A DNA stretch of 64,000 nt from an uncultured Oscillospiraceae bacterium (GTDB lineage Bacteria > Bacillota > Clostridia > Oscillospirales > Acutalibacteraceae), in assembly GCA_900541905.1 (NCBI GenBank), contig UQLQ01000004.1:62001-126000 (forward strand). The letters are read 5' to 3'. The notes under the pieces were generated by a model that saw only the letters and a program-made list of their open reading frames with translations, had not been told where the DNA came from and made no database searches. The translations under genes were made by a program, and so were the position numbers. Positions 53,472 to 62,676 of the stretch are shown one piece after another (within the stretch, counting starts at the first letter, position 1; each line of letters starts with the position of its first letter).

Positions 53472-54464
53472 GTGGAAAAAACTTTAAGCATATCAATTGC
53501 TGCATATAACGTAGAGAAATTTTTAAAAAATACATTAAACTCTTTGGTAGCACCTGAAATTATGGATGATATTGAAGTGTTGATTGTAGATGATGGCTCC
53601 AAAGATAATACAGCGGTAATTGGTAAAGAATTTGAAGATAATTATCCGAATTCTTTTAGAGTGATTTCCAAACCAAACGGTGGCTACGGCTCTACAATTA
53701 ATGCTGCTATAGATGCGGCTACCGGAAAGTATTTTAAAACATTAGATGGTGATGATTGGTATGATACCGGAAATTTTGTACAATTCATATCCGATTTAAA
53801 ACGTATTGATGCAGACATGGTTATTACTCCGTTTACATTCGTCAATGAAGTTACCGGAGAAAAAGAAGTGGTAAAATCCGATAAAAAATTTGTAGGAAAG
53901 CTTACGACGTTTGAAACACTTCCTTTTGAGCTGCATCCGAAAATAAAAATGCACTCTATCACTTATAAAACAAGTTTATTAAAAGAGAATCATATTCGTA
54001 TTGGAGAGCATTGTTTTTATACTGATATTGAATACGTCATATTTCCTATGGTCCATGTAAACAGTGTTTATTTTTTGGATTACAGTATTTATCAATATCG
54101 TATTGGTTTGGAAGGTCAAAGTGTTAGTTGGGAAGGCTTTAAAAAGCATTATAAAGATCATTTAAAAGTGATAGAACGTATTTTAAAGTTTTATAACGAA
54201 AAACAGAAAACTGCCTTGTCAAAAGAAAAGAATGTATTTATATTTACTATTTTACAAGGCTTAATCAGTACGCAATACCGTATTTTTTTGCAGATGGATA
54301 ATACGGTACAAACTCGGCAGGAACTTGTAGATTTTGACAAAATGATCAAAAATGAGAATCATATGTTATATAAAACATCGGGCGGAAAACAAGTTACTAT
54401 GCTGAGAAAATGTAATTTTAAATTATTGGGTGCTTTTCACTTTTACTCAAAATGGAAAGAGTAA
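53472..54464 (+). CDS. Family 2 glycosyltransferase
   Basis: A 330-residue GT-A enzyme. The nucleotide-binding start TLSISIAAYNVEKFL, DDGSKDNT, and the metal-binding region LDGDDWYDTGNF are clear. It is probably used for surface polysaccharide synthesis together with the flippase that follows after 27 bases; the sugar is not predictable. GTG at 53472 is chosen because AAGGTGG lies 8 bases before it; ATG 53442 has no ribosome site. No membrane helix is apparent. Confidence 0.9.
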   Translation: MEKTLSISIAAYNVEKFLKNTLNSLVAPEIMDDIEVLIVDDGSKDNTAVIGKEFEDNYPNSFRVISKPNGGYGSTINAAIDAATGKYFKTLDGDDWYDTGNFVQFISDLKRIDADMVITPFTFVNEVTGEKEVVKSDKKFVGKLTTFETLPFELHPKIKMHSITYKTSLLKENHIRIGEHCFYTDIEYVIFPMVHVNSVYFLDYSIYQYRIGLEGQSVSWEGFKKHYKDHLKVIERILKFYNEKQKTALSKEKNVFIFTILQGLISTQYRIFLQMDNTVQTRQELVDFDKMIKNENHMLYKTSGGKQVTMLRKCNFKLLGAFHFYSKWKE

Positions 54465-54491
54465 AACTATAAATAGAAACTAGGTGTTTAC

Positions 54492-56129
54492 ATGGGTGGT
54501 GCTCCAACACTGAAAACGAAGTCTGTTAAATTTAATTTTATTATGAATATGATTTTAACAGCCTCTTCTTTTATATTTCCTCTTATTACATTTCCATATG
54601 TATCTAGAGTTTTATTGGTAGAAGGAAATGGATATGTTTCTTTTGCAACCTCAGTTTTAACCTATTTTACCATGTTTGCTTCTTTGGGTATTCCTTCTTA
54701 TGGTATTCGTGCTTGTGCTCAAGTTAGAGACGATAAAAGGGAACTCTCTAAAGTGACACAGGAATTACTGATTATTAATATTGCTACCACTGTTTTGGTA
54801 TCAATTGTTTTTATTATTACGCTGTTTACTGTACCTCAGTTTAAAGAACAGCAAACTTTATTGTGGATTAATGGAGCTACGCTGGTTTTAAATGCAATTG
54901 GTGTAAACTGGTTGTATTCAGCATTGGAGCAATACACATATATTACGGTACGTTCTCTCATATTTAAAATACTTTCTATTATTTTAATGTTTATTTTTGT
55001 TCGTCAACAGCAAGACTATATTATTTATGGTGCAATTACCGTATTTGCTGCCGGCGGTTCGAATATTTTGAACTTTATTAACATGCGTAAGTTTATTTCG
55101 CTCAAACCGGTAGGAAATTACAATTTTAAACGGCATCTAAAACCAATTCTCTATTTTTTTGCAGCATCAGCCGCTACCAGTGTATATACCAACTTAGATA
55201 CAGTTATGCTGGGTTTCATTGGCTCGCAAGAATCTGCTACGTATCAAGTAGGTTTATATAATGCAGCAGTCAAATTAAAAACCATTTTAGTAACTGCGGT
55301 TACTTCTCTTGGAACAGTATTGCTTCCTCGTCTATCCTATTATATTACGCAAAAGATGGAGAATGAATTCAAAGATATGATAGTGAAATCTTTTAACTTT
55401 GTTCTTATTTTTGCTGTACCATTATGCATATACTTTATTCTTTTTGCTCAGGATACTATGTTATTACTGTCGGGGGAAGCGTTTTTAGGTGCGGTTGTGC
55501 CGATGCAAATTTTAATGCCTACGTTGGTATTTATCGGGTTATCCAATATAACAGGTATGCAAATTTTAGTACCAATAGGAAAAGAAAAATTTTTATTAAT
55601 ATCCATTGTGGCAGGAGCAATTTTAAATTTAATTTTGAATGCCGTATGGATTCCTATGTGGGGAGCAACAGGTGCTTCTATTTCAACTTTAATTGCAGAA
55701 GTGCTTGTTCTGGTTATCCAAATATGGTTATTAAGAAAACAATTAAAGACTATTTGGAGACAAGTAAGCTTCCGCCATTTAATTATAAGTAGTATTCCCG
55801 CACTGGGAGCAGGATTTGCAATTTTTTATTTGGTTGATTTACAGCCAGTTTTCCGTTTGCTGATTTCTGCTTTTGCATTTTTTGGTTTATATTTCATTGC
55901 TTTATTCATACAAAAAGAACCATTTTTAACAGGTACCATTACTTCGATTAAAAATAAAGTTTTAAAAAGGAAGTCTCCTGTACAAGCAGAAGAGCAAGAA
56001 CCTAAAGAGGAAATTTTTACGGATGAAGCGTTAGAAAAAGAAACTGAAAACAAACAAATTGAGCAAATTGTAGATGAGATTGTAGAAGAGGCTAAGCATA
56101 CCAAAATAGAAGAAGACGATAAAAAATAA
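54492..56129 (+). CDS. Oligosaccharide flippase, Wzx/RfbX family
   Basis: A 545-residue integral membrane protein with about 12-14 hydrophobic helices and the polysaccharide-transporter pattern (FPLITFPYVSRVL near the start, GNGYVSFATS, NLDTVMLG near residue 240). It moves lipid-linked sugar units across the membrane. The C-terminal 65 residues are a charged, glutamate-rich cytoplasmic tail (VQAEEQEPKEEIFTDEAL), which is unusual in length. AGGTG precedes the ATG. The next gene begins 30 bases downstream. Confidence 0.9.
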   Translation: MGGAPTLKTKSVKFNFIMNMILTASSFIFPLITFPYVSRVLLVEGNGYVSFATSVLTYFTMFASLGIPSYGIRACAQVRDDKRELSKVTQELLIINIATTVLVSIVFIITLFTVPQFKEQQTLLWINGATLVLNAIGVNWLYSALEQYTYITVRSLIFKILSIILMFIFVRQQQDYIIYGAITVFAAGGSNILNFINMRKFISLKPVGNYNFKRHLKPILYFFAASAATSVYTNLDTVMLGFIGSQESATYQVGLYNAAVKLKTILVTAVTSLGTVLLPRLSYYITQKMENEFKDMIVKSFNFVLIFAVPLCIYFILFAQDTMLLLSGEAFLGAVVPMQILMPTLVFIGLSNITGMQILVPIGKEKFLLISIVAGAILNLILNAVWIPMWGATGASISTLIAEVLVLVIQIWLLRKQLKTIWRQVSFRHLIISSIPALGAGFAIFYLVDLQPVFRLLISAFAFFGLYFIALFIQKEPFLTGTITSIKNKVLKRKSPVQAEEQEPKEEIFTDEALEKETENKQIEQIVDEIVEEAKHTKIEEDDKK

Positions 56130-56159
56130 TTATGCATGAAATGGCTGGAGTGTTTGATA

Positions 56160-56771
56160 TTGCAACAAATAAGCAAGAATCATCATCAAACAAGCGAATG
56201 GGAAACAGATAAAACTCCCCAGAATCCGAAAAAAATATCAAGACGAATTTGGCGTGTTATAATATGGATATGTATCATTTTAGCGGTATGCTATGCTGTT
56301 TATTTTGCATCCTGTAAGTTTTTTATTTCAACAGTAGAAATTACGGGACATTCCATGCAGCAAACTATTTTTGATGGTGATAAGGTGGTTTTGAATAATG
56401 AAAATTATGAACCAAAGCAAGGGGATATTGTAGTAATAGCGGAAAATGGTACACAATTAGATACAGCGATTATCAAAAGAGTCATTGCAGTTGCAGGACA
56501 AACTGTAGATATAGATTTTCACACAGGAACCGTATATGTAGACGGAGTGGCTTTGGACGAATCCGAATATACCGAAAACGGCAGTACTACAAAGGACGAA
56601 GGAATGCAATTTCCACAGACGGTTCCGGAAAATTGTGTATTTGTGTTAGGGGATAATCGCAATGTTTCGGAAGACAGTCGAAATCCTAAAGTGGGTATGG
56701 TTGACAAACATTTTATTTTAGGAAAGGTAACAATGGTGATTTATCCGCTTCACCATATGAAATTTTTCTAA
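56160..56771 (+). CDS. lepB: Signal peptidase I (first copy)
   Basis: A 203-residue type I signal peptidase, cutting signal peptides of exported proteins outside the membrane. One N-terminal helix (about 30-50), catalytic Ser65 in GHSMQQTIFDGD, Lys106 in IIKRVIAVAGQ, and GDNRNVSEDSRNPKVG. The start is uncertain: TTG 56160 with CTGGAG upstream, or ATG 56136. Directly followed by a second signal peptidase. Confidence 0.9.
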   Translation: MQQISKNHHQTSEWETDKTPQNPKKISRRIWRVIIWICIILAVCYAVYFASCKFFISTVEITGHSMQQTIFDGDKVVLNNENYEPKQGDIVVIAENGTQLDTAIIKRVIAVAGQTVDIDFHTGTVYVDGVALDESEYTENGSTTKDEGMQFPQTVPENCVFVLGDNRNVSEDSRNPKVGMVDKHFILGKVTMVIYPLHHMKFF

Positions 56772-56792
56772 ATGATAGTAAGGAGCAGAACA

Positions 56793-57455
56793 GTGAGCAA
56801 TCCATATAAAGGCGGCAAATATGCTGCCAAAAACAAACAAAAAATTCAGGAACCTGAACAAAATAATATGGAACCCCCAAAAAACGGTAGCATAAAAAGC
56901 AGCGGAACAGTTGCTTGTTTTGACTGGACCGAATCTTTGGTCATTGCTGTAGTTGTGGTTGGTTTGATTTTTACCTTTATCTTCCGCATTGTAACAGTAA
57001 GTGGCACTTCTATGGATCCTAATTTACATAATGCGGACAGAGTTGTCATTTCCAGCTGGAGTTATAAACCTCAGCAGTTTGATGTAGTGGTACTAAAACG
57101 TACAGTTGGATTAGACGAACCGATTGTAAAAAGAGTGATTGCTACAGAAGGGCAACGTGTGTATATTGACTATGATGAAGGTGCAGTATATGTGGACGGA
57201 GAAAAGTTGGATGAAAGTGCTTACCTTTCGGAAAGTGTGAAAACGACAAAACCGTTGTCCAGTGAAAAACTGATTGAGTTTCCGGAAGAAGGACTGGTGG
57301 TACCGGAAGGCCATATTTTTGTTTTAGGAGATAATCGAAGTGTTTCTCTGGACAGCCGTTTTGAGTCAGTCGGAATGGTAGACGAACGGTACATTTTAGG
57401 TAAAGCTTTATTTAAAATTTATCCGTTTAACCATATAGGTACGATTAAGGGCTAA
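56793..57455 (+). CDS. lepB: Signal peptidase I (second copy)
   Basis: A 220-residue paralogue. Hydrophobic helix about 48-68, catalytic Ser73 in SGTSMDPNLHNADRV, Lys113 in IVKRVIATEGQ, and GDNRSVSLDSRFESVG. The GTG at 56793 has AAGGAG 7 bases upstream. The two copies share the family blocks but differ much elsewhere, so the duplication is old. The place before rbgA-rnhB matches the lepB site in other Firmicutes. Confidence 0.93.
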   Translation: MSNPYKGGKYAAKNKQKIQEPEQNNMEPPKNGSIKSSGTVACFDWTESLVIAVVVVGLIFTFIFRIVTVSGTSMDPNLHNADRVVISSWSYKPQQFDVVVLKRTVGLDEPIVKRVIATEGQRVYIDYDEGAVYVDGEKLDESAYLSESVKTTKPLSSEKLIEFPEEGLVVPEGHIFVLGDNRSVSLDSRFESVGMVDERYILGKALFKIYPFNHIGTIKG

Positions 57456-57482
57456 TCGATATTAGGAAAGGATGTGACGGCG

Positions 57483-58358
57483 ATGGGAGAAGCACAATCT
57501 ATACAATGGTTTCCTGGTCATATGACAAAAACAAAACGTCAAATGGAAAAAACACTGAAACTTGTAGATGCTGTTGCTGAGATTGTGGATGCGCGTATTC
57601 CAATTAGCAGCCGTAATCCTGTCATTGACCAAATTATACAACAGAAACCGCGTGTGATTTTGTTAAACAAGGCCGATATGGCAGACCCTGCACAGACAAA
57701 ACGCTGGATTACGTTTTATCGCTCAAAAGGAATTCTGGCAATGCCAATTGACTGCAAAAGCGGAAAGGGAATTCAAAATTTTATTCCTTTGGTAAAAGAG
57801 TTGCTAAAAGACCGTATTGCTTCTTGGGAATCAAAGGGAATGGTATGCAGAACCATTCGCGTTATGGTAGTTGGCGTTCCGAATGTAGGTAAATCATCTT
57901 TGATTAACCGTATGAGCAAACAAAGCAAAGCGAATGTGGAAGACCGCCCCGGGGTTACCAGGGAAAACCGTTGGTTTACCATTGGAAAAGGATTTGAACT
58001 GCTGGATACCCCCGGCGTTTTATGGCCTAAGTTTGAAGATAAACAAGTTGGAGAGCACTTAGCGTTTACAGGCGCGGTAAAAGATGAAGTTGTAGATATT
58101 GAACATTTGGCATGCAGATTAATTGAAACGCTGCAGGAAATTTATCCTCATGCAATTTCGCAGCGCTACCAATTGGAGTCTGTAGATTTATCTCAGCTGG
58201 AATCTTATGAAATTCTGGAGGCCATTGGTAAAAAGAGAGGTATGCTAATGTCAGGTGGCGTAGTGAATACAGAGCGTGCAGCCATTGCTGTTGTAGATGA
58301 GTTTCGAAGCGCCAAGCTGGGAAAGATAACTTTGGAACAAGTGAGGGAATCGGTATGA
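57483..58358 (+). CDS. rbgA: Ribosome biogenesis GTPase RbgA (YlqF)
   Basis: A circularly permuted GTPase required for late 50S assembly (L16 incorporation in Bacillus). It has 291 residues: IQWFPGHMTK at the start, G4 NKADM ahead of G1 GVPNVGKSS, RPGVTREN and DTPGVLWPKF, and a C-terminal RNA-binding helix domain. ATG 57483 is preferred to GTG 57474 on spacing from GGAAAGG. Ends in an ATGA overlap with rnhB. Confidence 0.96.
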   Translation: MGEAQSIQWFPGHMTKTKRQMEKTLKLVDAVAEIVDARIPISSRNPVIDQIIQQKPRVILLNKADMADPAQTKRWITFYRSKGILAMPIDCKSGKGIQNFIPLVKELLKDRIASWESKGMVCRTIRVMVVGVPNVGKSSLINRMSKQSKANVEDRPGVTRENRWFTIGKGFELLDTPGVLWPKFEDKQVGEHLAFTGAVKDEVVDIEHLACRLIETLQEIYPHAISQRYQLESVDLSQLESYEILEAIGKKRGMLMSGGVVNTERAAIAVVDEFRSAKLGKITLEQVRESV

Positions 58359-58969
58359 ATTGGTATGCTTATGAAGCTGCTGCAAATGGAAAAGGTTATC
58401 AGCATATATGTGGGATTGATGAAGCAGGACGCGGCCCTTTGGCCGGTCCTGTTTTTGCTGCCGCAGTTATTTTACCTCAAGGTCTTATGATTGACGGTTT
58501 AAATGATTCCAAAAAGATGACTGAAAAAAAACGGGAAGAATTGTTTGAAGTGATTCAGAAAGAAGCAATAGGATATTCCATTGCATTTGCTACGGAACAG
58601 GAAATAGATGAAATCAATATTTTACAAGCTACCTTTCTGGCAATGCGCCGTGCGTATCAAGGGTTAAACGTACCTGTGGATTATGTTTTGATTGATGGCA
58701 ATCGCATGCCTGATTTGGGAGGAGTTGCCGGTGAACCGGTTGTGAAAGGTGACGCGCAGAGCGCTAATATTGCTGCGGCTTCTATTTTGGCTAAAGTAAG
58801 CAGAGACAGAGTTATGGCAGAGATTGATAAGTTATATCCGGAATATCAATTTGCAAAGCATAAAGGTTATGGCACCAAATTACATAGAGAACTGCTTTTG
58901 CAATATGGTATGTGTCCCGTACACAGAAGAAGTTTTATGAAAAAAATATTGGGAGAAATCCATGAATAA
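58355..58969 (+). CDS. rnhB: Ribonuclease HII
   Basis: Cuts the RNA strand of RNA-DNA hybrids and single ribonucleotides in DNA. The 204 residues contain CGIDEAGRGPLAGPVFAAAV with the catalytic DE pair, NDSKKMTEKKRE, IDGNRMPDL, and ASILAKVSRDRVM. The start overlaps rbgA by 4 bases, the end overlaps yraN by 8. Confidence 0.97.
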   Translation: MNWYAYEAAANGKGYQHICGIDEAGRGPLAGPVFAAAVILPQGLMIDGLNDSKKMTEKKREELFEVIQKEAIGYSIAFATEQEIDEINILQATFLAMRRAYQGLNVPVDYVLIDGNRMPDLGGVAGEPVVKGDAQSANIAAASILAKVSRDRVMAEIDKLYPEYQFAKHKGYGTKLHRELLLQYGMCPVHRRSFMKKILGEIHE

Positions 58970-59339
58970 CAGTTCCGGAAAGATAGGAGAACGTTATGTT
59001 CTGCAAATGCTGCTGGAGCAGGGGTATACGTTCATGGACGCCAACTATCACAGCCGTTTCGGTGAAATTGACATAATCGTAGCAGATGATAAGTATATTG
59101 TTTTTGTTGAAGTAAAAACAAGAGATGAAAAAAGTATTTCCATGCCATTGGAAGCAGTTACATTTTCTAAAAAGAAAAAGTTGATACAAACAGCTTTGCT
59201 GTATTTACAGGAACATACAGATGTTCGGCATCTACAACCAAGATTTGATGCTGCAGGGATTATCACAGCGGGAAAAAATAAGGAAATAACAGAAGTTCAA
59301 TACATTACCAATGCCTTTGACGGAGGAGGATTGTTTTGA
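58962..59339 (+). CDS. yraN: UPF0102/YraN family nuclease-like protein
   Basis: A 125-residue protein with the endonuclease-like fold seen in the YraN family: GKIGERYVLQMLLEQGYT, FGEIDIIVADDKYIVFVEVKTR (the D...E-x-K core). Substrate unknown; constant neighbour of rnhB. GGGAGAA precedes the ATG; the last 4 bases overlap the dipeptidase start. Confidence 0.92.
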   Translation: MNNSSGKIGERYVLQMLLEQGYTFMDANYHSRFGEIDIIVADDKYIVFVEVKTRDEKSISMPLEAVTFSKKKKLIQTALLYLQEHTDVRHLQPRFDAAGIITAGKNKEITEVQYITNAFDGGGLF

Positions 59340-60262
59340 AATTTTTTGATTTACATTGTGATACCATGGGTGAATGCTATTTACAAAAGCAGCCGTTGTA
59401 TCGCAATCATTTGCATTTGGACCTGTCACGAGGAGCTGAGTTTTCTGCTTGGACGCAATGCTTTGCCATTTGGATTCCGGACGAAATCAGAGGACAGCAA
59501 GCGCTGGATTATTTTAAAGCGGTGCACCAAACCTATGAAAGAGAATGTACCCAAAATAAAATGTTAGTCACACCATGCATAGAAAATGATGACTTTGTCA
59601 GAGCAGAACGGCTCGGTGCATGCGGAGCCGTTTTGACAGTAGAAGGAGGGGCTGTATTAGGAGGAAATCTTGAAAATATTTCCTATTTGGCTTCCTGCGG
59701 AGTAAGAATGTTAACGCTGACATGGAACGGAACCTGCGAGTTTGGAGATGGTGCAATGGTAACACATCCAAAAGGGCTAACAAAGTTTGGAAGGCAGGCG
59801 ATTCCAAAGTTGGAACAGCACCGTATTGTGGTAGATATTTCTCATGCCAGTGAGCCGTTATTTTACGATGTAGCAGAGATTGCAAACAGGCCATTGGTAG
59901 CCAGTCATTCCAATGCCAAAGCAGTATGCAATCACCCTCGCAATTTAACAAATGAACAAGTTCAAATCATAAAACAAAGCGGGGGACTCATCGGACTGAA
60001 TTTTCATCCTCCTTTTTTAAAAGAAGATGGTATCGCAACAGTAGACGATTTGATTGCTCATACAGAGCATTTTTTATCTTTGGATACTCAAGATAGTTTG
60101 GCAATCGGCAGCGATTTTGACGGAGCAGATTTACCCCGAGGGATTTGCGGAATCGAAGGAATTTATGCTATTTTCGAGCGTTTTTTGCAATTAGGATACA
60201 GTGAAACGCTTTTAAACAAGATTTTTTACACAAATGCGCAGAAATTCTTCGTTTCTCTTTGA
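59336..60262 (+). CDS. Membrane dipeptidase family (M19) zinc peptidase
   Basis: A 308-residue member of the renal dipeptidase family. FFDLHCDTMGEC gives the first metal pair (HxD), VEGG the bridging Glu, VDISHAS and ASHSNAKAV the later His ligands, and GSDFDG a conserved Asp near the C terminus. No signal peptide, so likely cytoplasmic dipeptide hydrolysis. The start is TTG 59336 with GGAGGAGGA before it. The stop overlaps the -35 of the next promoter. Confidence 0.9.
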   Translation: MKFFDLHCDTMGECYLQKQPLYRNHLHLDLSRGAEFSAWTQCFAIWIPDEIRGQQALDYFKAVHQTYERECTQNKMLVTPCIENDDFVRAERLGACGAVLTVEGGAVLGGNLENISYLASCGVRMLTLTWNGTCEFGDGAMVTHPKGLTKFGRQAIPKLEQHRIVVDISHASEPLFYDVAEIANRPLVASHSNAKAVCNHPRNLTNEQVQIIKQSGGLIGLNFHPPFLKEDGIATVDDLIAHTEHFLSLDTQDSLAIGSDFDGADLPRGICGIEGIYAIFERFLQLGYSETLLNKIFYTNAQKFFVSL

Positions 60263-60287
60263 CATTACAGTAGTTCTATTATAAAAT
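60259..60287 (+). promoter_or_regulatory. Sigma-A promoter for thrC
   Basis: TTGACA (60259-60264), 17 bases, TAAAAT (60282-60287), overlapping the dipeptidase stop. Confidence 0.8.
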
Positions 60288-60337
60288 AAAAGAGATTGAA
60301 CAGAATTAGAAAAATTCAAATTACGGAGGGAATTACC

Positions 60338-61849
60338 TTGAATTATAAATGCACAAGGAATCAAAACAGTCAAGTAACTGCCGCACAGGCAATTGTACAG
60401 GGAATTGCAAAAGACGGTGGCTTATTTGTTCCGGAAACATTACCGCAGTATACTCACAAAGATTTTGTGGAGATGCAAAACGGTACTTATATTGACAGAG
60501 CAGTCAAAGTTTTGTCTGATTTTTTGCCTGAATTTACAAAAGAGGAAATTAAAGAATGTGTTTCTGCTGCATATGCAGAGGAAAAATTCTCCGGCGGGAA
60601 TCCGGCTCCGATTTCTGTGGTACATTCTGATAAAGCAGATATGAACATTTTGGAACTGTGGCATGGTCCTACCTGTGCGTTTAAAGACATGGCGTTACAG
60701 TTACTGCCTCATTTATTGACTCACTCATTAAAAATTACAAAGTGCGATAAGACAGCGGTTATTTTGGTAGCAACTTCAGGCGATACAGGAAAAGCGGCTT
60801 TGGAAGGCTTCAAGGATGTTGACCATACCAAAATGCTTGTATTCTATCCTGAAAACGGCGTAAGCCCTATGCAAAAACGTCAAATGAATACACAGGAAGG
60901 CAACAATGTCAGCGTATGCGCCATTGAAGGTAATTTTGATGATGCACAGACAGGCGTGAAAAAGATTTTTGTGAATGAAGAAATCTGCAAAAAATTAGAA
61001 GAAAACGGCATGACCTTCTCCAGTGCAAACTCCATTAACTGGGGCAGATTGTTACCTCAAATCGTGTATTATTTTTCTGCTTATTGTGACCTTCTGAAAG
61101 CAGGTACCATTAAAGAAGAAGGCGATAAAATCAATGTGGTGGTTCCCACCGGTAACTTTGGCAATATTTTGGCAGCGTATTATGCGAAAAAAATGGGTCT
61201 GCCAATCCATAAATTAATTTGCGCTTCCAACTCCAACAATGTATTAACCGAGTTTTTAAAAACAGGTGTATACAATCGCAACCGTGAGTTCCATGCAACG
61301 ATTTCTCCGTCTATGGATATTTTGATTTCCAGCAACTTGGAGCGTTTGCTGTTTGATGTAACCGGTCATAACACAGAGAAAGTAGCGGGATGGATGAAAG
61401 AATTATCCGAAACAGGACGCTACCAAGTGGATGCTGAGACTTTAGCTGCAATCCAGGAAGTATTTGCTGCCGATTATTGCGATGATAAGACAACAGAAGA
61501 AACCATTGCAGAAGTTTATGAATCTACTCATTATTTATGCGATACACACACTGCGGTTGCTGTAAATGCTTACGAGCAATATTTACAAGAAACAAAAGAC
61601 GACACTCCTACTGTTGTTGTATCCACAGCCAGCCCGTATAAATTTACAGATTCTGTTTTAAAAGCTGTTTCCAAACATTATGATGCAGCTATGGATGAGT
61701 TTGCAAAGGTTCAGCAGTTATCAAAAGAAACCGGTACTGAAATTCCGGCTCCGATTGCTGCATTGGAAAGCAAAACAGTTCGTTTTCAAAATGTTTGCAC
61801 ACCGCAAACCATGAGCGATGAATTGCTGAAATTGCTAAACTTACAATAA
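60338..61849 (+). CDS. thrC: Threonine synthase
   Basis: PLP enzyme that turns O-phosphohomoserine into threonine. The 503 residues match the long form; the PLP lysine lies in GPTCAFKDMALQLLP, with ATSGDTGKAALEGF and VVPTGNFGNILAAYYAKKMG. The start is TTG 60338 because GGAGGG lies 7 bases upstream and the protein then begins like its relatives; the frame is open from 60296. No clear threonine attenuator or T-box is seen in the short leader. Confidence 0.95.
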   Translation: MNYKCTRNQNSQVTAAQAIVQGIAKDGGLFVPETLPQYTHKDFVEMQNGTYIDRAVKVLSDFLPEFTKEEIKECVSAAYAEEKFSGGNPAPISVVHSDKADMNILELWHGPTCAFKDMALQLLPHLLTHSLKITKCDKTAVILVATSGDTGKAALEGFKDVDHTKMLVFYPENGVSPMQKRQMNTQEGNNVSVCAIEGNFDDAQTGVKKIFVNEEICKKLEENGMTFSSANSINWGRLLPQIVYYFSAYCDLLKAGTIKEEGDKINVVVPTGNFGNILAAYYAKKMGLPIHKLICASNSNNVLTEFLKTGVYNRNREFHATISPSMDILISSNLERLLFDVTGHNTEKVAGWMKELSETGRYQVDAETLAAIQEVFAADYCDDKTTEETIAEVYESTHYLCDTHTAVAVNAYEQYLQETKDDTPTVVVSTASPYKFTDSVLKAVSKHYDAAMDEFAKVQQLSKETGTEIPAPIAALESKTVRFQNVCTPQTMSDELLKLLNLQ

Positions 61850-61875
61850 AGCGGATGAATTGAAAAGAGGCTTTC

Positions 61876-62571
61876 ATGTCACTGTTTGTTATTGCGGATT
61901 TACATCTTTCATTTGGATGTAATAAACCTATGGATGTTTTTCCGGGCTGGAAAGACTATACACAGCGATTGGAACAAAATTGGCGCAGCTTGGTAAAAGA
62001 ATCGGATACAGTTGTCATTGCGGGAGACATTTCTTGGGCAATGAAGCTGGAGGAAACGGAACAGGATTTTGCATTTATCCATCGTCTGCCCGGACAAAAA
62101 ATTTTAATGAAGGGCAACCATGACTATTGGTGGTCCACCAAAAGTAAAATAGAACGTTTTTTACAGGAAAAAGGTTTTACTTCCATGAAGGTATTACATA
62201 ATAATGCTTATATTGTAGAAAATGTTGCTGTTTGCGGAACCCGAGGCTGGCTTTACAATTCCGAGACAGAAGAAGATGTAAAGATTGTCAACAGAGAAGT
62301 AGGGCGTTTGGTGGCATCTTTGGATGACGCGGTCAGGCAAGATGCTCAGGCACAGCCGATTGTATTTTTGCATTATCCGCCGGTATATGGAAACATGGCT
62401 TGCGCGGGAATTTTGGATGTACTGGAAACACGGCATATTGAACAATGCTATTTTGGGCATATTCATGGCAACCAAGCCTCAAAAAAAGCGGTACGAGGAA
62501 ATTATCATGGAATCAAAATGCATTTGATTTCTTGTGATTACGTAAATTTTATGCCGATTTTGGTCAAATAA
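61876..62571 (+). CDS. Metallophosphoesterase of unknown specificity
   Basis: A 231-residue calcineurin-like phosphoesterase. All metal motifs are present: DLH near residue 8, GDISWA, GNHDYWW, HYPP and GHIHGN. The substrate is unknown. AAAGAGG precedes the ATG, 26 bases after thrC, so it may share that promoter. Confidence 0.9.
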   Translation: MSLFVIADLHLSFGCNKPMDVFPGWKDYTQRLEQNWRSLVKESDTVVIAGDISWAMKLEETEQDFAFIHRLPGQKILMKGNHDYWWSTKSKIERFLQEKGFTSMKVLHNNAYIVENVAVCGTRGWLYNSETEEDVKIVNREVGRLVASLDDAVRQDAQAQPIVFLHYPPVYGNMACAGILDVLETRHIEQCYFGHIHGNQASKKAVRGNYHGIKMHLISCDYVNFMPILVK

Positions 62572-62607
62572 ATTGTATATGGAAACATATTTATTTTATG
62601 TTAGAAA

Positions 62608-62636
62608 TTGCAATGAAAAATTTTTTATGTTATAAT
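62608..62636 (+). promoter_or_regulatory. Sigma-A promoter for tig
   Basis: TTGCAA (62608-62613), 17 bases, TATAAT (62631-62636), with TATG before the -10. The block GTTAGAAATTGCAA is nearly the same as in promoter P2 at 50005. Confidence 0.85.
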
Positions 62637-62676
62637 CAATAAGATATTTGCGATTTAGCAGGAGGAAGTATAAATT

